From positions 186,001-250,000 of the forward strand of contig NZ_JACIFA010000002.1 of assembly GCF_014197135.1 (NCBI RefSeq): DNA of 64,000 bases, read 5' to 3'. Shown here in pieces: positions 35,963-43,729 of the stretch (within the stretch, counting starts at the first letter, position 1; every line of letters starts with the position of its first letter). The position numbers and the translations under genes were made by a program. Source of the stretch: Sphingomonas zeae (lineage in GTDB: Bacteria; Pseudomonadota; Alphaproteobacteria; Sphingomonadales; Sphingomonadaceae). The notes beneath the pieces are model-generated. The model was not told where the DNA came from. It saw only the letters and a program-made list of their open reading frames with translations, and ran no database searches.

Positions 35963-36354
35963 CCGCACTGCCCGATCTGAACCCGACGATCCGCGTCACC
36001 GCCATGCCGGGGGACGCCAATCCTTATGGCGATATCTTCGGCGGCTGGCTGATGGGCCAGATGGACTTGGCGGCCGGTTCGGTGGCGTCGCGCCACTCTG
36101 GCGGCCGCGCGGTCACGATCGCGGCGGAGGGGATGAAGTTCCACGCCCCCGTGCTCGTCGGCGACGAGGTCTCGGTCTATGCGACGCTCGTCCGGGTCGG
36201 CAACACGTCGATGACCATCGAGGTCGAAGCCTGGCGCCGTGCCCGCCATATGGAGGACGCGACCAAGGTGACCCAGGCGCGCTTCGTGTTCGTCGCGACC
36301 GACAAGGACCGCAAGCCGCGTACCGTTCCGCCGATGGCCCCGGCACAAGACTGA
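35959..36354 (+). CDS. Acyl-CoA thioesterase, YciA-like hotdog protein
   Basis: 131 residues. The hotdog-fold signature is NPYGDIFGGWLMGQMDLAAG near residue 17, with the catalytic Asp in GQMDLAAG, then MKFHAPVLVGDEVSVYATLVRVG. It hydrolyses acyl-CoAs to free acids and CoA in the cytoplasm, and its position between E2 and E3 genes suggests a link to acetyl-CoA or CoA balance. Coupled by ATGA to the membrane protein upstream. Confidence 0.9.
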   Translation: MTALPDLNPTIRVTAMPGDANPYGDIFGGWLMGQMDLAAGSVASRHSGGRAVTIAAEGMKFHAPVLVGDEVSVYATLVRVGNTSMTIEVEAWRRARHMEDATKVTQARFVFVATDKDRKPRTVPPMAPAQD

Positions 36355-36415
36355 CATTACCTCGGGGGTAACCCCATCCGCCGCCTTGAGGCGTGCGTTC
36401 AGAAGGAAGATCCAA

Positions 36416-37828
36416 GTGGCTGACACTTACGACCTTATCGTCCTCGGTTCCGGCCCCGGCGGCTATGTCGCGGCGATCCGCGCGAGCCAGCTCGGCCTGA
36501 AGGTCGCGATCGTCGAGCGCGAGCGGCTGGGCGGCATCTGCCTCAACTGGGGCTGTATCCCGACCAAGGCGCTGCTGCGCTCGGCCGAGGTCTATCATTA
36601 CATGACCCATGCCGCGCAATATGGCCTGTCGGTCGAAAAGCCCTCGTTCAGTCTGGAGAAGGTGGTCGACCGCAGCCGCAAGGTGGCGGGCCAGCTGAAT
36701 GCGGGCGTCAAGGGCCTGATGAAGAAGAACAAGGTCGCCGTCCATGAGGGCGTCGGCACGATCACCGGAAAGGGCAAGCTGTCGGTCGTCCAGGGCGACA
36801 AGACCACCGAGCTGACCGCCAAGCACATCATCGTCGCCACCGGCGCGCGCGCGCGTGACCTGCCCTTCGCCAAGGCCGATGGCGAGCGGATCTGGACCTA
36901 TCGCCATGCGATGGTGCCGCCCGCCATGCCGACCAAGCTATTGGTCATCGGATCGGGCGCGATCGGGGTCGAGTTCGCCAGCTTCTACAACGACATGGGC
37001 GCCGAAGTGACCATCGTCGAGATGCTCGACCGGATCATGCCGGTCGAGGACGCCGAAGTCAGCGAGTTCATGACCAAGCAGCTGACCAAGTTCGGCATGA
37101 CCATCAAGACCAAGACGGGTCTGGAAAAGCTGGAAGCCACCGCATCGGGCGTGAAGGCCGCGATGAAAGGCCCGGACGGCAAGGTCGAAACCGCGGAGTT
37201 CAGCCATGCGATCGTCGCCATCGGCATCGTCCCCAACACCGAGAATATCGGTCTGGAAAAGCTGGGCGTCGAAAGCGATCGTGGTCACATCAAGACCGAC
37301 GGCTATGGCCGCACCAATGTCGACGGCATCTGGGCGATCGGCGACGTGACCGGCGCACCCTGGCTGGCGCACAAGGCGAGCCATGAGGGCGTGATCGCCG
37401 CCGAAGCCATCGCGCAGGCGCTGGGCAACAAGGATGTCCACCCGCACGCGATGGACAAGGGCAACATCCCGGGCTGCACCTATTCGCGTCCGCAGGTTGC
37501 CAGCGTCGGTCTGACCGAGGCGAAGGCCAAGGAATCCGGTTACGAGGTGAAGGTGGGCAAGTTCCCCTTCATCGGCAACGGCAAGGCGATCGCGCTGGGC
37601 GAGGCGGAAGGGTTCGTGAAGACCGTGTTCGACGCCAAGACCGGCGAGCTGCTGGGCGCGCACATGGTCGGCGCGGAAGTGACCGAGATGATCCAGGGCT
37701 ATGTCGTCGCCCGCCAGCTGGAGACGACCGAAGCCGAGCTGATGGAAACGGTGTTCGCGCACCCGACCATCTCGGAATCGATGCACGAATCGGTGCTGGC
37801 CGCTTATGGCCGTGCGCTGCACATCTGA
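36416..37828 (+). CDS. lpdA: Dihydrolipoyl dehydrogenase (E3)
   Basis: 470 residues from a GTG start at 36416, picked because AAGGA is 9-13 nt upstream and VADTYDLIVLGSGPGGYVAA begins the FAD domain. The redox disulfide is in GGICLNWGCIPTKALLRS near residue 41, the NAD-binding loop is GSGAIGVEFASF near residue 178 and the catalytic His-Glu pair is in FAHPTISESMHE near residue 448. It reoxidises lipoyl groups of E2 with NAD+. It ends the cluster and is followed by a strong terminator. Confidence 0.97.
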   Translation: MADTYDLIVLGSGPGGYVAAIRASQLGLKVAIVERERLGGICLNWGCIPTKALLRSAEVYHYMTHAAQYGLSVEKPSFSLEKVVDRSRKVAGQLNAGVKGLMKKNKVAVHEGVGTITGKGKLSVVQGDKTTELTAKHIIVATGARARDLPFAKADGERIWTYRHAMVPPAMPTKLLVIGSGAIGVEFASFYNDMGAEVTIVEMLDRIMPVEDAEVSEFMTKQLTKFGMTIKTKTGLEKLEATASGVKAAMKGPDGKVETAEFSHAIVAIGIVPNTENIGLEKLGVESDRGHIKTDGYGRTNVDGIWAIGDVTGAPWLAHKASHEGVIAAEAIAQALGNKDVHPHAMDKGNIPGCTYSRPQVASVGLTEAKAKESGYEVKVGKFPFIGNGKAIALGEAEGFVKTVFDAKTGELLGAHMVGAEVTEMIQGYVVARQLETTEAELMETVFAHPTISESMHESVLAAYGRALHI

Positions 37829-37851
37829 TTTTTGCCGAGCAGATTATGACG

Positions 37852-37881
37852 AAGGGGTTCGCATTTGCGGACCCCTTTTTT
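37852..37881 (+). terminator. Rho-independent terminator after lpdA
   Basis: AAGGGGTTCGC and GCGGACCCCTT form an 11-bp stem (one wobble pair) around ATTT, followed by T residues to 37881. It lies 24 nt after the lpdA stop and marks the left border of the foreign region. Confidence 0.88.
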
Positions 37882-37898
37882 GTTAGGGTTCCCTTGGC

Positions 37899-37953
37899 CT
37901 TCGACTTCGCTCAGCAGTCATTATGCATTGGGGGACCATTTGGTCTGTCTGGC
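37899..37953. repeat. Left arm of a 55-bp imperfect inverted repeat (partner 41277-41331)
   Basis: It begins CTTCGACTTCGCTCAGC and ends CCATTTGGTCTGTCTGGC. The reverse complement of 41277-41331 matches it at 47 of 55 positions without gaps. The two arms lie 3.4 kb apart and enclose the IS256 fragments and the inositol operon. Confidence 0.8.
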
Positions 37954-37984
37954 GAGCACGACATTGGCGTAGGCGGGCAACTTT

Positions 37985-38350
37985 CTGGCGCGGGCGGTGA
38001 GCGCCCGGGGGCATTTTCACAGCGACGAGGCCGCCACCAAGCTGCTCTACCTGATCTTGAACCGCTCGGAGAAAGAGTGAAAGATGCCGCCGCGTGAGTG
38101 GACCATGGCAAAGGCCCAAGTCGCCGTCATCTTTGGCGAACGCTTCATCAGGGCCATGGCAGCGTAATGTTCATCCGCCCGCTCGCACACGAAATTCCTG
38201 ACGCTCCCGGATCATCACCTCGCCGGGGGAGGGGGGGCGGCAAGTCCCGCAACGGCTACGGTCGGAAGACGTAACGATCGATACCGGCAAGCTGTCGATC
38301 GACGTGCCACGCGGCCGGTTTGCCGGTCTCAGGCTCATCCATCGCCAGAC
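37985..38350 (+). mobile_element. Degraded IS256-family transposase fragments
   Basis: Two broken pieces of an IS256/Mutator-type transposase, both readable on the plus strand. 37985-38167 encodes the C-terminal end (GHFHSDEAATKLLYLILNRS, then KMPPREWTMAKAQ) with an in-frame TGA at 38078-38080 where relatives have Trp. 38236-38350 encodes an N-terminal piece (GKSRNGYGRKT, shifted frame, TIDTGKLSIDVPRGRF) interrupted by a one-base loss at about 38271. The C-terminal piece precedes the N-terminal one, so they come from two copies or a rearrangement. Not active. Confidence 0.75.
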
Positions 38351-38453
38351 TTTTCGGGACCAACGCTCCACCGAGCCAGCGAAGTGGCAGGATTTCGCGC
38401 CCCAGCAAGACCGCCTTCAGGATCGACATGCATCCGGTGGAGAGCAGCTCACC

Positions 38454-39206
38454 TCAAGTCGGCAGCATCGTCCTGGTCGCCATTTCGCCGATGTCTGCGC
38501 TGCGACGCCCTGCCGCGAGCCATGTTTCTGCAATGTGCCATGCCCGCTCATCGTCTACATCGATCCATTCAAGATCGCTGCAATCCTTGACGGCGGCGGC
38601 CCGGTCGGATGCCAGGCGCCGCATTCCTTCGGTGAGAGAGGGCTTTTCCAATCCGCGGAGCGCGTCGAAAAGGCCCTTGCCGACGGTGAAGACGCCCGTA
38701 TCGAAGCAATCATAGACGGCCAGGCCCTTGCCGATCCCGACCACGCAGTCGCCATCGGTCTGAACGCAGGTCACATCCTCAAGATCGATCCAATCGCTAT
38801 CGATCCGACGGTCGATTCCGAGCGACGCACCGCCGCCCGTATTGGCGCCGGCCATTCGCCGATAGAATGTTGGTTCGACTAGATGGTCGCACATCGCCAG
38901 AATTGCCTCATCGCCGCCCAGCAGTGGTTCCGCTGCGAGCAACGATGAACCGTTGGGATTCCGATGATCTTCGACCCGTATCGTCTCGACGATGATCGGC
39001 CAGTCGTTCGCCGCAACGTAGGATTCGATCCTCTCCGCCTCATAGCCGACGACCACAACCGTTCGCGCCAGCCCTGCCTCAGCCATGCCGAACACGGCAT
39101 GGGCAAGCAGTGTCCGCCCGTCAACGCGGCAGAGCGGCTTGAGCGGGGCGACAGAGCGAAGGCGCGAGCCTTCGCCTGCCGCGAGAACAATACCGGTTTC
39201 GATCAT
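38454..39206 (-). CDS. NTP transferase, probable inositol-1-phosphate cytidylyltransferase-like
   Basis: 250 residues of the sugar-nucleotidyltransferase fold: GIVLAAGEGSRLRSVAPLKP at the N-terminus (nucleotide loop), LLGGDEAILAMCDHL near residue 96 with the metal Asp, and a C-terminal WIDVDDERAWHIAETWL. The pattern fits the cytidylyltransferase half of IPCT, which makes CDP-inositol. It overlaps the inositol-3-phosphate synthase gene by 4 nt and is last of the three-gene operon, so inositol phosphate is its likely substrate. CTP over other NTPs is inference. Confidence 0.78.
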   Translation of the reverse strand: MIETGIVLAAGEGSRLRSVAPLKPLCRVDGRTLLAHAVFGMAEAGLARTVVVVGYEAERIESYVAANDWPIIVETIRVEDHRNPNGSSLLAAEPLLGGDEAILAMCDHLVEPTFYRRMAGANTGGGASLGIDRRIDSDWIDLEDVTCVQTDGDCVVGIGKGLAVYDCFDTGVFTVGKGLFDALRGLEKPSLTEGMRRLASDRAAAVKDCSDLEWIDVDDERAWHIAETWLAAGRRSADIGEMATRTMLPT

Positions 39207-40300
39207 TCCGCCGCTACGGCAATGAACTCATCGACTGCCTGCGCTGCAAGGTCATCGGTCATCTGAATACGCGGATGCTTGCAGAAATACGCCGAGGCCG
39301 CGTCGATTGGCCCCGCCAAACCGCGATCCTTCGCCAGCTTGGCGCACCGGATCATATCGATGGCGACGCCGGCGCTGTTCGGGCTGTCCTCGACGGACAG
39401 GCGCAACTCGAGGTTCATCGGCACACCGCCGAACATCGTCCCTTCCATCCGCAGGAAGCAGATCTTGTTGTCGTTCTGCCAAGGCACATAGTCGGACGGG
39501 CCGATATGAACATTGTCGTCGTGCAGCCGCTCCGCCGCGACCGACTGCACCGCCTCGGTCTTCGAGATTTTCTTCGAGGCAAGGCGGCGATGATTGGACA
39601 TGTTGAGGAAGTCGGTGTTGCCGCCGGTGTTGAGCTGGTAGGTGCGCTCCAGCTTGACGCCCCGCTTGGCGAACAGATCGGTGAGCACGCGGTGAACGAT
39701 GGTGGCACCGAGCTGCGCCTTGATGTCGTCGCCAATGATCGGCACGCCAGCCTTGGTGAAGCGCTCCGCCCATATGGGGTCACTGGCGATGAACACCGGA
39801 ATATTGTTCACGAAAGCCACACCCGCCTCGAGCGCGCATTCGGCGTAGAACTCGCTGGCAGCCTGCGAACCAACCGGCAGATAGTTCATCAGCACATCGG
39901 TCTTGGTCTCGCGCAGCGCGGCGACCACTTCCGCTTTGGACGCCTCCTTTTCATGCGCGAGCAGGAACGTCCGATGATCGTCATAATCCGACATATGTTC
40001 GGCGACGCCGTCAAGAACATGCCCCATCTGCACCTTGGTCCCAGTGGGAGGCACGGTTTCGCAAAAGACGGTGGTGCAATTGGGCTTGGCGAAAATCGCC
40101 TCTGCTACGTCCTTGCCGACTTTTCGTTGGTCAATATCCCAAGCCGCGACAACGTTTATATCAGTCGGCTTATAACCGCCCAAGTCCCAATGCATGAGCC
40201 CGACCGTTTCATTTGCACCCTCGCGATAATAGGAAAGCCCCTGCACGAGAGAGCTGGCACAGTTGCCTACCCCAACGATGGCAATGTTAATGGCCGGCAT
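39203..40300 (-). CDS. Inositol-3-phosphate synthase (actinobacterial Ino1 type)
   Basis: 365 residues. NAD-binding INIAIVGVGNCASSLVQGL at the N-terminus, YLPVGSQAASEFYAECALEA near residue 141, GDDIKAQLGATIVHRVL near residue 191, then LNTGGNTDFLNM and ISKTEAVQS, and DSPNSAGVAIDMIRCAKLAKD near residue 307. This matches mycobacterial Ino1 throughout. It turns glucose 6-phosphate into 1L-myo-inositol 1-phosphate (3-phosphate in the other numbering). It shares one base with the upstream gene and overlaps the downstream one by four. Confidence 0.95.
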   Translation of the reverse strand: MPAINIAIVGVGNCASSLVQGLSYYREGANETVGLMHWDLGGYKPTDINVVAAWDIDQRKVGKDVAEAIFAKPNCTTVFCETVPPTGTKVQMGHVLDGVAEHMSDYDDHRTFLLAHEKEASKAEVVAALRETKTDVLMNYLPVGSQAASEFYAECALEAGVAFVNNIPVFIASDPIWAERFTKAGVPIIGDDIKAQLGATIVHRVLTDLFAKRGVKLERTYQLNTGGNTDFLNMSNHRRLASKKISKTEAVQSVAAERLHDDNVHIGPSDYVPWQNDNKICFLRMEGTMFGGVPMNLELRLSVEDSPNSAGVAIDMIRCAKLAKDRGLAGPIDAASAYFCKHPRIQMTDDLAAQAVDEFIAVAAE

Positions 40301-41151
40301 TACTTCTTACTTCCTTTTATTTCTGGAAAATACTTTCCCGGCACTGTTAAGCAATTCTCGACGGTGCGGTGTTGGAAAAGTCCAAGGATGAGGATGATGT
40401 TTAGTGGGATGAGCTCAAACCACCAAAACAGGCGTGGATTACCGAAAAGACAGGCCAGGAAAATGGCATAGACCCGCACATTGGCGGACAACAGACTCAT
40501 TAGCCGCATGGGCCGAACGGCCAGGGTGGCATATCTCGCCGCAAGCTCAGAGGGGGCAGGGTGGTGCCCCAGCGCCTGATCGAACCGCGCGGCGACGCGA
40601 TCCAGCATTCCCCAGCTATAATCATAAAGTTGAACGAGCGGATTGCGGCTAGGGGCAGGACGGACAATCGTCGCCACCGCATTGCGACGACGGTGAAAGC
40701 GGGCTCGTTCGCTTTCGTACATGTTGGATTGAACCATATGGGCAATGCCTGCAGCGACCGCCAATGCCCAGCCTTCCAACGTGCCGATGGAGAAGGCCAG
40801 CGAGACATAGATCAGGAAGAAAACACCATGGTCACACAACCCGTCCAGCACGCGCCCCAGCGGACTGGCTGTGCCGGTGGCCCGCGCTATCATCCCGTCC
40901 AAGCCGTCGGCGACAAGCCATCCGACTGACAGCAGCAAGCCGGCAAAGGCCAAAAACCAGATTTTCCATTGGGTGTAGGCCAGCGCCGCGGATGTGCCCA
41001 GAGCCAGCCCGGCCAAGGAAACGGCATTGGCTGAGATTCCACGCTCGACGAACCAAGGCAAAAGGCGGCGAGCCGCTGGATGAATGATCCAGAGATTTGT
41101 CGGATCCTCTATCCGACGGTCCCGTGACATGTCGGGGGCGGTAAGCGTCAT
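40300..41151 (-). CDS. CDP-alcohol phosphatidyltransferase family protein
   Basis: 283 residues with several membrane helices. The family catalytic motif is complete in DGLDGMIARATGTASPLG then RVLDGLCDH (D-x2-DG-x2-AR-x8-G-x3-D-x3-D) near residue 82. Hydrophobic segments lie at about 40-78, 110-135 and 220-265. It moves a phosphoalcohol from a CDP-alcohol to an acceptor OH. Beside Ino1 and a nucleotidyltransferase the natural reading is CDP-inositol as donor, giving an inositol phosphodiester lipid or di-inositol phosphate; using CDP-diacylglycerol and inositol phosphate is the alternative. First gene of the operon; its composition is lower in GC than its neighbours. Confidence 0.88.
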   Translation of the reverse strand: MTLTAPDMSRDRRIEDPTNLWIIHPAARRLLPWFVERGISANAVSLAGLALGTSAALAYTQWKIWFLAFAGLLLSVGWLVADGLDGMIARATGTASPLGRVLDGLCDHGVFFLIYVSLAFSIGTLEGWALAVAAGIAHMVQSNMYESERARFHRRRNAVATIVRPAPSRNPLVQLYDYSWGMLDRVAARFDQALGHHPAPSELAARYATLAVRPMRLMSLLSANVRVYAIFLACLFGNPRLFWWFELIPLNIILILGLFQHRTVENCLTVPGKYFPEIKGSKK

Positions 41152-41513
41152 TAAATCGTAATGTATGGGCTATGGTGTCCGATTGGCAAGCGATTTGCAA
41201 CGTGCCGGTCATTCATCGGTTCAAGCCGATGGTTGTGGCGATGGCCTGCACCCGGCAGGCCCTGGCAAATCAACGTGCCAGCCAGACCAAATGGCCTCCC
41301 AATTCATCATGGTTGCCGAGCGAAGTCGAAGACCTCCCGACTTCCCATCCCCTCGACAAAATCCGCCGACAGCAACGCCTTGGTAATTTCGAGGATCACC
41401 CCGGCTTTCGATCCGGCCGAGGGTGAGCCGTCTCCGATGACCATTCGTCCGCGCCGATACGGCGAATTCCGCTTGCGAAACATCCGGTTTTGGCCGCATC
41501 GGTCGCATCCGTC
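41152..41513. other. Gene-free gap right of the inositol operon
   Basis: These 362 bp hold the presumed promoter of the leftward operon (AT-rich ATTAAATCGTAATGTATGGG next to its start) and the right repeat arm at 41277-41331. Short frames here have no family match. The sequence after the repeat returns to the GC-rich base use of the host. Confidence 0.6.
41277..41331. repeat. Right arm of the 55-bp imperfect inverted repeat (partner 37899-37953)
   Basis: GCCAGCCAGACCAAATGG to GAGCGAAGTCGAAG is the reverse complement of the left arm at 47 of 55 positions. It marks the right edge of the presumed insertion. Confidence 0.8.
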
Positions 41514-42896
41514 ATGACCAGAGCCCATAGCCACCGTCTGCGCGTCATCGTTGCGGCCCTGATCCTGTTCGCGCTCGGCGTCGCCATCTTCTCGCCCGGC
41601 TTCATTCAATATGACAGCGTCGGCCAATATGCCCAGGCGCTCACCGGGAAATATGACGACTGGCACCCGCCAATCATGGCGCGGCTCTGGTCGCTGTTCG
41701 TGCATCGGGGGACGGCGCCGATGCTCGCGCTGCAACTGGCCGGATGGTGGCTGGGACTGGGGGCACTGGCGGCGGCGATCGTCGATCGGCGGCCGCGCGC
41801 CGCGCTGATGGTGCTGGCGGTCGGGCTGATGCCACCCTGGCTCGGATGGCAGGTCGCGATCCTGAAGGATGCGCAGATGACAGCCGCGATGCTGGCTGCC
41901 GCAGGGATCATTGGCTGGTGGCGCTTGCGCGGGGCGTCGGTGCCGCGCGGCGCTTGGGGGGCGGCGGCGCTGCTGTTGGTCTATGCCGCGCTGGTGCGGG
42001 CGAATGCGATCTTCGCGATCGCACCGTTCGTCGCGCTGCTGGTGGCCGATCGCTGGCCCCGCCGGATCGCGATTACGATCGCATTGACCCTCGTGACATT
42101 GGCGGCGGCGCCGTTCGTCAACCATCGCCTGCTGGGTGCGGCGGATAGCGGCGTCGCGCGGACCCAGGCGCTGTACGACCTTGCGGGGATCGCGGTGCGG
42201 GTGCCTTATGACCCCCGACTGGGGTTGTCCCCGGCCGAGGTGGTGGAGATTCGCGCCAAGCATTGCGTCAAGCCGTTCTTCTGGGATCCGCTGGGCGAGC
42301 CCGCCCGCTGCGGCACCCGGCTCCACCGGTTCGAGAAGACCCCGCCGGGACAGATCTATGCCCGGCTCGCCCCTGCGATCCTGCACCATCCGCTGGCCTA
42401 TGCCGAGCAGCGGCTGGCGCATGTGAACTCGACCTGGCGGCTGTGGGTGCCGCCGGGCTGGATCAATGCCGCGCCGCCGCAGGGCAGCGAGCCCAACGAC
42501 TATCATCTGGGGCAACCCGGCCGAACCGCGCTGGCCTGGCAGAAAATGGCGGGTCGCTGGGCCGATATGCCGATCATGTGGCCGATCGTCTGGCTGGTGC
42601 TGGCCGCGGGAGGCCTGGCGGTGACGCGCGGCAATGGACTGGCTGGCGCGCTGTTCGGTTCGGCGCTGGGACTGGAAGCGAGCTTCCTGGTCATCAGCGT
42701 GGCGTCGGACGTTCGCTATCACCTCTGGCCGATCGTCGCGTGCGCGCTGGGGCTGATTCTGGCCAAGCCGTGGCATGGCGATCGATGGATCGTGCGGACC
42801 ACGGGCGTGGTGCTGGTGGTGGTACTGATCGTCGGCGGCATCGCGCGGGCGACCATGCCGCTGCCCCCGCAAAGCTATGAAGCGATGCTGATCTGA
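41514..42896 (+). CDS. Multi-pass membrane protein, unknown function
   Basis: 460 residues with 9 to 11 hydrophobic segments spread over the whole length. The N-terminal region has SPGFIQYDSVGQYAQAL then GKYDDWHPPIMARLWSLF, reminiscent of the first extracytoplasmic loop of GT-C type glycosyltransferases, where acidic residues follow the first helix. A large loop at about 210-335 includes four cysteines or more. It could be a polyprenyl-phosphate-sugar dependent glycosyltransferase or related enzyme, but no family is recognised with confidence. Start ATG 41514 lacks a clear ribosome site. Confidence 0.7.
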   Translation: MTRAHSHRLRVIVAALILFALGVAIFSPGFIQYDSVGQYAQALTGKYDDWHPPIMARLWSLFVHRGTAPMLALQLAGWWLGLGALAAAIVDRRPRAALMVLAVGLMPPWLGWQVAILKDAQMTAAMLAAAGIIGWWRLRGASVPRGAWGAAALLLVYAALVRANAIFAIAPFVALLVADRWPRRIAITIALTLVTLAAAPFVNHRLLGAADSGVARTQALYDLAGIAVRVPYDPRLGLSPAEVVEIRAKHCVKPFFWDPLGEPARCGTRLHRFEKTPPGQIYARLAPAILHHPLAYAEQRLAHVNSTWRLWVPPGWINAAPPQGSEPNDYHLGQPGRTALAWQKMAGRWADMPIMWPIVWLVLAAGGLAVTRGNGLAGALFGSALGLEASFLVISVASDVRYHLWPIVACALGLILAKPWHGDRWIVRTTGVVLVVVLIVGGIARATMPLPPQSYEAMLI

Positions 42897-42943
42897 ACCC
42901 CAAAGCCGCTGCGCGACGTTGACCGCCCCGAAAGGAGCCGCGC

Positions 42944-43282
42944 ATGGCCGACGATCACGAGCAGGTTTACGCCGATTTCAAGGAGGCCGTGAACATGGCC
43001 CCGGCGGAGCTGGAGACTTTTCTGGATACCGACGAGTCGCAGAAAGTCGGCCAGAAGAAGGGCGGATCAGTCGAGAGCGTCGGGCACGAATCGGGCCGCC
43101 GTATCGTGGAGATCAAGCGCAAGAAGAAGGCCGATCTGACCGACGACGACTATGCCCATATGAAGAAGGTCGTCGGCTATGTGCACCGGCATCGGAAGCA
43201 GGGCGGACCGGACAAGGATGTCGAACATTCGCCGTGGCGCTATTCGCTGATGAACTGGGGGCATGATCCGTTGAAGGGCTGA
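42944..43282 (+). CDS. DUF3140 domain-containing protein
   Basis: 112 residues, hydrophilic and rich in Lys, Asp and Glu. It matches DUF3140: ADFKEAVNMAPAELETFLDT near residue 10, GRRIVEIKRKKKADLTDDDYAHM near residue 51 and VGYVHRHRKQGG near residue 77. Function unknown; the basic pattern and the SWIB-like context in relatives suggest nucleic-acid binding, which is a guess. AAAGGAG before ATG 42944 is a strong ribosome site. Confidence 0.88.
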   Translation: MADDHEQVYADFKEAVNMAPAELETFLDTDESQKVGQKKGGSVESVGHESGRRIVEIKRKKKADLTDDDYAHMKKVVGYVHRHRKQGGPDKDVEHSPWRYSLMNWGHDPLKG

Positions 43283-43314
43283 GCGGCCCCGAAGACGCCG
43301 CCCCGATCGATCGT

Positions 43315-43581
43315 TCAGTTGCGCTGGTTGCGCTCGTTCGTGCTGGTCATGTTCAGCGCCCGGCGAAACTCGCCGACGCCCTGTTGGCCGATGCCGTCGA
43401 ACTTGCGCCACTCTTCGTCGGTGTTGCAGACGCGGGTTGGCAGGAACGAGCCGGTAGGTGTCAGCGATCGGCACGTCTTCTTGACCTTGGGTTTTTCTGC
43501 CGTCTGTCCCGATTGCGCGATGGCGGGGGCGGCGGCCGTCATGACGGCCAGGGTCATCATCATTGCGCGAGCGTAGTTCAT
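43315..43581 (-). CDS. Small exported protein, unknown function
   Basis: 88 residues. Signal peptide MNYARAMMMTLAVMTAAAPA with cleavage after AIAQ. The mature part is short and basic with two cysteines (KKTCRSLTPTGSFLPTRVCN), which could form a disulfide in the periplasm, followed by DEEWRKFDG. Sphingomonads carry many such small periplasmic proteins with this C-x13-C-N pattern; no function known. Converges on DUF3140. Confidence 0.75.
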   Translation of the reverse strand: MNYARAMMMTLAVMTAAAPAIAQSGQTAEKPKVKKTCRSLTPTGSFLPTRVCNTDEEWRKFDGIGQQGVGEFRRALNMTSTNERNQRN

Positions 43582-43674
43582 GCCGGTCGTCTCCCCTTGG
43601 GTCGCGGCAGGATGCGTCAGCATTGCAGACGTATCAAGCGCCTATGGGTGTGCGAGCGGACTTGTAACTCCATG

Positions 43675-43702
43675 AAAAAAGGCTCGGTCTTTCGACCGAG
43701 CC
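43675..43702 (-). terminator. Rho-independent terminator of the fatty acyl-AMP ligase gene
   Basis: GGCTCGGTC and GACCGAGCC form a perfect 9-bp stem around a four-base loop. On the minus strand it is followed by six T residues. It lies 27 nt after the stop of the leftward ligase gene. Confidence 0.92.
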
Positions 43703-43729
43703 CCTTTCATCTCAATCGGATCGGTAAGA

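Noticed and set aside
39275..40471. 398-codon plus-strand frame over the inositol synthase gene
   Set aside because: Antisense shadow; the minus strand encodes a full Ino1 with all motifs.
41277..41331. Repeat arm as an att site of an integrative element
   Set aside because: No integrase or tRNA is adjacent; arms are inverted, not direct, which fits transposition better.
41307..42872. 521-codon open frame on the minus strand
   Set aside because: It mirrors the membrane-protein gene at 41514-42896, and its product is Arg/Gln/His-rich low complexity typical of antisense frames in GC-rich DNA.
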